The notes under the pieces were generated by a model that made no database searches, was not told the origin of the DNA, and was given only the letters and a program-made list of their open reading frames with translations. From Calliopum simillimum (taxonomy: Eukaryota; Arthropoda; Insecta; Diptera; Lauxaniidae), in NCBI GenBank assembly GCA_951812925.1, contig OX638371.1, positions 42,072,101-42,136,100 of the forward strand: a DNA stretch of 64,000 nucleotides, written 5' to 3'. The position numbers and the translations under genes were made by a program. Position 1 is the first letter of the stretch; the number at the start of each line of letters is the position of its first letter. This document shows, in pieces, positions 51,401-60,400 of the stretch.

Positions 51401-54400
51401 GGAAAATAAATTTTCTTATAACCTTTCATGCATTTGCATTAACCGAAAAAAATCTCTAAAAAATAAAAAAAAATAAAAATCTGGGAACTCGGGGGAAATA
51501 ACAATTTAAATAAATTTTTGAAAAAAATGTATAAATGTATTTATTCATACAAACAAATATTCGAATTTGGAAGAGAACGTTGAGATGCGTGATTCAGAAT
51601 GTTGAAAGTAGCTCGGGTTCGAATCCCAACGATGGCAAAAATAATTTTTTTTTTTTAATATGACAGAATAATTATGATATAATAAATTTACAGCCAGCTA
51701 CTCAATAATGGCTGCTTTGACTGAGCTCGTTAAGGTGCGATCACGGAACATGTTTGGATCCAGGTTCAAGTCAAGGGCGAACACGGAAAAAAATTAAAAT
51801 ATAAATTATGAAATGATGAAGTGAAATGGAAACCAATCAGGATAATTGAAGGAAGCCTCCGAGGAACAAGAAGGAAAATAAAAATGGTGTTGTGTGTTGG
51901 GGGTGGTTGGGTTGAGTTGGTTGGTTGGTTGGTGGGGAAAAAAAGAGGGTATGGTTCAAAAGTTCCTGGTTGAAAAGAAAATTCCTTTTTCCTAAAACAT
52001 ACCAATTTATTGTAAATTTAATGCAAATTGAAAAATTTAAGAAATCAATGTAATAGATTTTCCAATAGCAATAAATTTTAAAAAATCATTGCAATAGATT
52101 TTTAAATAGCAATAAATTTCAAAAATCATTGCAATAGATTTTTAAATAGCAATAAATTTCAAAAATTATTTCAATAGATTTGTAAATAGCAATAAATTTC
52201 AAAATTCATTGCAATAGATTTTTAAATAGCAATAAATTTCAAAAATCATTGCAATTGATTTTTTCAATAGCATTAAATTCCAAAAATCAATGCAATGATT
52301 TTTTGCATTAGCAATAATGCAATAATGCTGCTATAATGCATTGAAAAAGTAATGCAATTTGCCCAACTCTGCTATAAATTGGCTGGGATTTTGTTAGAAA
52401 TTAATAAAATTGGTTAAAATCATTAAATTAAGTTAAAATATACCATGGGTAAAATTATTGCATTTATCGTTATATCAAAATAGCAGCCAATTCTAAATAA
52501 CCACTGTTTGAAATCTTCATTTTGCATTTCCCAACAATTGAAAAAATGGAGATAGGATTATAGCGCTCTAAGGTATCGTTCTGTACTTTTCCACATCTGC
52601 CACGTCTCCTTCGTAACTCATACAAACAGAAGTACAAAGTGAATATACCCCGGGTGTAGGGTACAAAAATGTGTATTTATGCTTACATTTAGTATTGAAT
52701 TTATTTTAGGTTTATTTTAAAATAAATTTATATATATTTCGTTATCTATATGCATTTTAGGCCAAAATAAAACGAAAACTAAATATTTATGAAATTATTT
52801 ATTTTTCTTCAATTTTTTCGAAACATTTCGATCATTTGTTGTAATATGGCTACATTCTAAAAGTCGTACTTAGAAAAAAAAAAAAATGTTTAAAACTTTT
52901 GATTGATTGGGAATTATATGGCCATAAGTAACAAAAAAAACAAAAAATTGGATTTTTAGGATGAGAAACAGAAAATGTAGACCGAAAGGGTTAAGCCCAA
53001 ACTCCAATATCGCGTCAACAGTGGCAGTGTTCGAAAACAGTTATCATTTTAGAACACACTACTTTATATGAAAGTAACTGCAATACAGCAGCGGCAGTGC
53101 ACTGCGCTGTGCAACTTTTCAACTTGTCATTGGAACATTTTCGAATCTTTCGAACTTCAAAAATTTTAAAGAAAAACTTGTCTATTGTGTATTTTGCGAA
53201 TAAATTAAAAGAAAAATTATTGAGTTTTTTTGCGAAAACTGTTTTTATTCTGCCACTGCCACCGCCTACACGCTATTGTGGATACATCGACAGTGTCAGC
53301 AAATACTGGCAGTAAAATACTGCTTTGAAAACTGCCACTACCGACGCGCTATTGGAGTTTGGTCTTTTATTGTTGCATTTAAAACGTTTTTTTAAATATT
53401 TGTAAAATTGTTATTAGATTCGTAAAAAATTAAACTCTGATAATGACGTTTTCAGCTGTCAATTGTCAATCCAATGACAGCGACAACGACAAAAGTTTAT
53501 CAGTTCAAACCATGAAGCCCAATAGCGCGTCGGCAGTGGAAGTTTTCGAAGCAGTATTTTACTGCCAGTATTTGCTGACACTGCCGATGTATCCACAATA
53601 GCGTGTCGGCAGTGGCAGTGGCAGAATAAAAACAGTTTTCGAGAACAAACTCAATAATTGTCCTTTTAATTTATTCGCAAAATACACAATATACAGTTTT
53701 ATATTGAAAATAAATTCATATTTTCAACTTATTAAGCAAAAAAAAAACGTACTTCTTACATTTTTGGCAAATTTATTTCATGAATAATAGTTGCTTACTA
53801 TATTTAAAAAGGATTTTTTTTTGCATATGCTGCATTGAATTTTTGCTGTGATTCTCGTTTAATCTATGCAAAAAATGAATAAAGCATGCTTGGTCGAGTT
53901 CTTGGTTCGTAGGTGAATTCGACTGAAGATCCCATATGGTTATGGGTGAAACGCGTATCGAAAACCAACCTACCAACAAACATTTTTTGGTTTTTTTACC
54001 TATGCATTTTGCCTTGTTTTTGTAATGTTGTTGTTTTTACTCAAAAACACAGAACAGTAAGCTCACACCACAAAACACTTGACACGTGATTTTTTGGTAG
54101 CTAGAAAATTATATGTAAATCTTGGTTTTTCGTGTAATAAACTTTGCATTTGCTGTTAAATCACTTCAGATATAGCTTTCATACTTCTGGCATAACTTTA
54201 TTGAATCATTTTGTACAAGAAAACCACATTAGTGCAAAACTGAAAAATTTTCACTTTCGTGAATCTGGCCTAAGGAGTGACGACATAACAAACTTGAGTC
54301 CTTTTGAGAGAAAAATTTATATACAAGCAGTTATACCAAAGCCATTGAATTGAATTATCGCGAAAAGAAAAATAAGCGATGGCACGGCCCACAGTGCGTT

Positions 54401-57400
54401 GAGCCCATACAAGCAATGGTCAAAAATAGAAGGAGTGGTCGGATATCGATGAAATTTGGTACTATAGTAATTTGGGGTCGCTGAGCTCAAAAATGATCTC
54501 AGATTTGTTGTAAACTTTATAGTTTTGCTAAAAACCAGGTATTTGGGACGATTTTCTTAAGGTCCATATATAACGATGATGAAAAAGTAATGTTTAATGC
54601 TAACAAATGAAATGTACGTAGTAGGAATAATGTTTTTTGTGCTTGTGAGACCATTTGTGTTAATAAAAACAAAAAAAAAATTTTCAACATAAATTTTATA
54701 TTTCATACAAATTTTTCATTTTAAGCATTTTTTAAAAAAAGAAAAAAAATATTTGTAGGACGAAGTACGAAAAGTTATTTGCAGTTCTTGATTATATAGA
54801 ATTTGAACTAGTAGATTAAGAAAAAAAACGGCACTTATTTTCATAAGATTTGTCAATTTCTGAAGTTTTTCATTTGATAATATCGTGTATTAAAACCACT
54901 ACAATATACATCAAATTATATATGTTCCAAAATTTTTTAATTTTATTTATTAACTCAAATATTATTCATAATAAAAAACTTTACCTCGCTTAGTTTAATC
55001 AAAAGACAAATTTTTGATAATTATTTGTTTAAGAGAACCCAAAACGAAGTGAATAAAACATGATTTTTTTTGAAAAATATCTCAACTTTGAAGTGTCACA
55101 GCGTAGCCAAAACTGAGTTTTTCCCCTAAATATTTTGTTTTTATTTTATTGATACAATTACCTGTCGATTAATATCAATATTATTAGGTTTCGAGTCACA
55201 AAAAATTTTGAGTTTTGCCCACTAGCCAACGCAGTGTGCGGCCCCCAGATATTATTTTTTCCAGTCCTTTTAGCATAAATATGTACTAAATTTCATTTAT
55301 CTGCTCAAATATTTTCGAAATGACGAATTATGTTATATTTGTGGAGCGTGGCTTCGTCCATTTTTTTTTTTTTTTTTTTTTTTTTCTTAGAGCCCATCTC
55401 TTATTGCACTAATACTTTTCATAGTCTGCAGTAGATTTCAACTCATTTTAGGGGTTTTTTGGCAATAAATCGCATTTTCGATACTAATGCAATTCCGTCT
55501 TTTGTATGGGAACTGATATACATTCTCTTCAAAAGATCATAACTCGGAAATTAAGAGTCCCATTGGAAAAGTTTGGTAGTATATTTTGATAAGGAGGAGT
55601 GTACCTATTCGATGCCATAAAAAAAAAGTATTTGAACTTTTCCACAACTTAAGCCTGAAAAAACCCTTTTCTCCAACTTCAAGCAAGGATATCTCAAAAT
55701 CCTGCAAGTATATTGACATTTGAGGATACAGTTTCGAAAAGTAAATAAAAAACAATCAAATGTAGATGTTTTTTTCTAAATTAGTAATTTTATTTTATTA
55801 GATTTACTTTGATTCAACTTTTTTAGATTTGAATTCATATAAAAAGTGTGTCGAAAAAACTTATACACGCTTAAAGCTAAATAAAACTTAAGCCGTTAAT
55901 TTAAAAATTCTTAAAAATATGTGAATTTATTAACAAATATATTACACAAATTCATTAAACATTAAAATATTAATCGGAATTTATAAATCTATCCACCTTT
56001 TCCGGGAATCCTGTCATTAACGATTTTATATTGTAGTTGTTTCGTTTAACTTTTTGGAGGAGCCGGTCCATTTACGCTTAAAGTCAGACATGTCATGGGA
56101 TAACTTTCCTGTTTTCTTCAATTCCTTTTTCACGAGCGCCTAATATCTCCCCAAAGGCCGGAGTTCTTGACAGTTGGGTGGGTATGCCACCCGTGGTACA
56201 AAATTTACATTATTATTTGCATACCACTCAAGAGGCTTTTTTCCATAGTGGCATGATGCTTAATCGGGCCAGAAATATGAAGGCACTCTGTGCTGTTTTA
56301 GGAAAGGCAAAAGCCGTTTTTGAAGACACTCCTTATGTCACAAATGCTTGGCTTCTTTTGCCACAACTGCAAATGGCTTGCCACACAAGAAACTTCTTAG
56401 GAAATGTGGTTTGCTTTTTTGTCCGGTATTCCTAAATATTACTTTGTCCATCAGCCACATAAAACCCACGGCGTGCCTTAACCCGTTTTAAATTAAACGT
56501 CGTAGCGCATCAAATTTTTTTTTTCAGATTCTGTTTACTTATTATTCAAATGATGTATAAAAAAATTTCTTTCACATTTTAAACATGATCATTGATCAAC
56601 GTACCGACTACTTCTAAATTCTATATATAACTATACGCGAAAGAGTAATTCTGAGATCAGATTCGCGTTCAGCATCGCAAAACACATCGAATGTGATTAT
56701 TTTGATTTTTATTTATTGTAGTAAAAATTTTTTTTTTTTTATTTTGGAAAATGGCCTAACTAGAAAAGGGGTTGTCTCAAAATTTAGTAGAGGAGTCACG
56801 AGCGAAATTTTTTTTGTACATCATTTGTATGTAAAGTAAACAGAATCTGGAAAAAAAATTTGATGTGCTACGCCGTTCGATTTAAAACGGGTTAAAGCAC
56901 GCCGTGAACCTTGACTTGGAAGCTGTGATAAGTCTACCAGAACATAGGTTTCATCATCCATCACACAGCACGCACATTTTTTTATAAAATTGGACCTAAA
57001 TTTTTTAGCTCGTTTTTTTGCTTCTAAATTCTTTACAGCATTGCGATCTGGAACTTTCTGAACTTTATTCGACTTCAGCCCAGCATTAGGTTTGGTTCTG
57101 CACATAAAAGAATCAGAGCATTTAACTATACGAGCTGCTTTTCTGACAGAAGTGCTCGGAGCTCTTCGAAAGAGTTGTTCGACATCTTTTGCCTTAACAA
57201 TATTTGTTGGATCTTTTTTTCATCCTGATCCAGGTTTTCGTGCAATGTTTAAGTCTTCCTAATACTGTTTAATGGCTTTTAAAACAGTGTGACGATGAAC
57301 CTTGAGATCTGTTGCTATTTTTTTGAAAGTCCACAATGGATTTTTTGAAAAGTTTTAATTATTTTTTCACGTACTTTTATTTCGCTGTCCATTTCGAAAA

Positions 57401-60400
57401 AAATAACAATTGATATACAATAAATATAGAACATCTTTTCATATAACATCGTTCTAATTGTTAAGCTGTAAGTTTCAGTAATTTACATCCGGTCATTGCG
57501 TTCAGACGTTTAAAGAATTTAAAACAGATATATGGATTCCCTCTTACGATTGTAATGAACTAAGGTTACAAATGTAACTGGTAAATATATGTTAGCATCT
57601 AACAAAGAACAAAACGCCCTGGAGGAATGAGTTCGATCCCCACACAGACAAGATTTTTTTTTTATTTTTTAATTTTTTTGATAGAGAAGAGTTTTTTTTT
57701 TTAATTTATAACTAATATTTTATTTTATAATGTCCGTGATCCTAGTAAATATTGCTAATTAATAAAATGAATAATAATAATAAAGGTCTTTAGATTCAAA
57801 CATATATATGGTTATTATTAACGGATATACGGTTGAACCAATAGTATTGCTCAAATATGCCGTTCATTAAATAATATCAAATATTCAATTCACCTATATC
57901 AAATATACCATTTGTTAATTGTTAACAAATTTCGGGGTATATGGATAATCACATTGTTTTCTCGGTGTATTGAAAAAATTAATTATCATAAACAATATTT
58001 GCAGAATTATTTCTTTATAACAAAGCTATTAAAAAATCATCAAAACAAAAATATATCGACCCTTGGTTATTAGTGGCAGAGTTGGGAAAACTTAAGCCAT
58101 ATCTGAGTTATGCTCGCTCGTTTTGTTCCCGATTTCGGTCGCACAAATATGGTCACCGTAACTATAGTACATTAAAGCATCTCAATAGGCAGCAAATAAT
58201 AGGTGCAAAACAACCAAGTGAACTAGCTACAAATGTGAATATGCACATTAAGATGGGTAGGAAGTTGTACCTATATGGATCAATGAAAATAGTAAAGTTC
58301 AGATAATTTGGACAGACTTTGACGAAGAAAGCATACATTTTTAGTGCAGTTTACTCCTCCGCAAATTACAAAACAGACTAACTCCTATAAATTAAACTTA
58401 AGAAAATTTAAGTACAATATAAAATAAGTCTTTGAAGGTTGCTAAAATTTAATTTCCTATACATACATGCGTATGTGCCTTACGTTAAATTGTCTTCATC
58501 CCGTTTATCATCGGCAATAAAATTAAACTCAGCGATGAAGTCATCAAACGGCTTATTGGAATATTTCTCTATAATTCCGACTTCCTTGAGTTCCTCGTAA
58601 AGTGATATGGTTGTTCGATCCGCAGTTATATCAACGGGTGTTTTCTTCTTCTTTTTACTCTTTTTCTTCTTCTCCTTTTTCTTTTTAGGTGGCTTATATT
58701 TTTTCTTGAGATCGGCACAAAGAGCCTTTTGCAGTAATTCATATTCAATTCTAAAAAAATGAATAAATCAGTATTAATAAATATATAGCTCTGAAACCAA
58801 TAAATATATGTTCCTAGGCCAAAAAATGTCTATAAAACGCTACAAATTCATATTGACACATTTTTTGATGAGGGATTTCGCTTAATCATTATAAGTATAT
58901 GAAGCACTCCATGCCAAGTGTACCAGCTAAAAATTTTCTCCGATTTCGCTCAAATTTGGCAATATGGTAGATCCGGTGTGCAAGAATAACAATCCGGGAG
59001 GATTTGGTCCTAGTAACATTTGTTGTTAAAATACAGGGTGCTGAAGTTGGCCTTTTTAGTCATTTTCATGAAAAGGGTGTTTTTTCAAAAATTTATACAA
59101 TAGCTTACACTAAAGTTTGTAAATTGATATATCTAAGTTACTGATCCCAATCATTTTGAAGTGTTCTTTTTATAAAAAAATATTTCTCGGTGAAAAAAAA
59201 ATTTCGAAGGGGTGTTTAGTTTTTTTAAAAAAAATTCAAAAGTAAATATTTTTGTATAAAAAGAACACTTCAAAATGAATAGGACCAGTAACTTAGATTT
59301 ATCAATTTACAAGCTTTAGTGTAAGCTATAAATTTTTTCATGAAAATGACTAAAAACGCCAACTTCAACACCCTGTATTTTAACAACAAATGGTACTAGG
59401 ACCAAATCCTCCCGGATTTTTGTTCTTGCACACCGGATCTACCATATTGCCAAATTTGAGAAAAATCGGAGAAAAAAAATTTTGAGCTGGTGCACTTGGC
59501 ATGCAGTGCTTCATATAGATTTTATAATATGGAGGTATGTATACAGGGTAGTTGGGATTCGGTAGAACACCGGAATATGTAATATTCCTGGGATTATTCT
59601 GAACAACTTTTGTTTGTTTCATTTTTCGAAAATCGCAAAACTGACAGAGATATAGCCATCGGAAGATCGGGATATAGCTTTATGAAAACCGGTAAAGGTT
59701 CGGAATCCCTTGATGGATTTTAATTATATTGAAGTCAGATAAAAGATACTTTGATTGGCTACAGCATTGATGCACGAAAGTTTAAAATTCGAGTCATGAT
59801 TTTCCAGATATGGTGAATTTTCCTTGCTATTATATATTAAATGAAAGGAAAGAAATTGTTCTTTCATAATTTGCGACTAAAACTATGTGTTAATAGTACA
59901 GTTTTTGGAAAATAGTGCTTTAAAAAAAAAAAAAACAGGTCAAAATTTTTGAAAATTTGTCATATCTCGAAAACCATGACTCAAATTTAAAACTTTTGAA
60001 CAGCAATATTGTAGCCAATTAAAGTACCTTTCATATGGCGCCAATATTATTAAATCTATCAAAGGGTTCCGATTTTTCAGTTCGGATTTCAAAAAGATAT
60101 GTCTCGATCTTCCGATGGCTACATCTCCATCAGTTTTGCGAATTTCGAAAAACGGAAGTTCTTCAGAATAGTTCCAGGAATCTTGCACTTTCCGGTGTTC
60201 TACCGATTACCAACCACCCTGTATAAGGGTACACATGTGTTTAAATTTAATGAAACTCTAGTGAAAATGTTCATTAAAGTTTCATTAAATTCAATAGAGC
60301 AAATTTTTCCTTTCATTAAATTTAGTGATAAAGGTAATTCTTTCATTACCACCAAAACAATTTTTGATAGTGAAGAAATGTCGCTATCACTAAATTTAGT

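Larger units (their letters stand above)
49423..52371. mobile_element. 2.9 kb palindromic hAT-like element, TSD CTATAAAT
   Basis: Ends CAGAGTTGGGCAAATTGCAT on both sides, perfect 8-bp duplication CTATAAAT (49415-49422, 52372-52379). Arms of about 0.85-1.0 kb (49423-50260 and 51365-52371) match closely and include a 39-bp minisatellite (AAAATCATTGCAATAGATTT; about 3 units left, 6 right) and two tRNA-like modules. The 1.1 kb centre is not palindromic and contains one half of a TAGCCC-family element (about 51000-51355). No transposase. Confidence 0.92.
45640..58483. other. 12.8 kb DRC11-type intron, repeat-filled
   Basis: Holds the nested tRNA-bearing repeat (45789-47637), a LINE (48519-49192), the 2.9 kb palindrome (49423-52371), GGCAGTGGCAGT repeats (52995-53690), a transposase remnant (55850-57400) and unclassified AT-rich stretches (47645-48030, 48258-48506, 52380-52990, 53830-54380, 55250-55850, 57420-58483). 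No additional exon is needed: flanking exon phases join directly. Confidence 0.6.
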
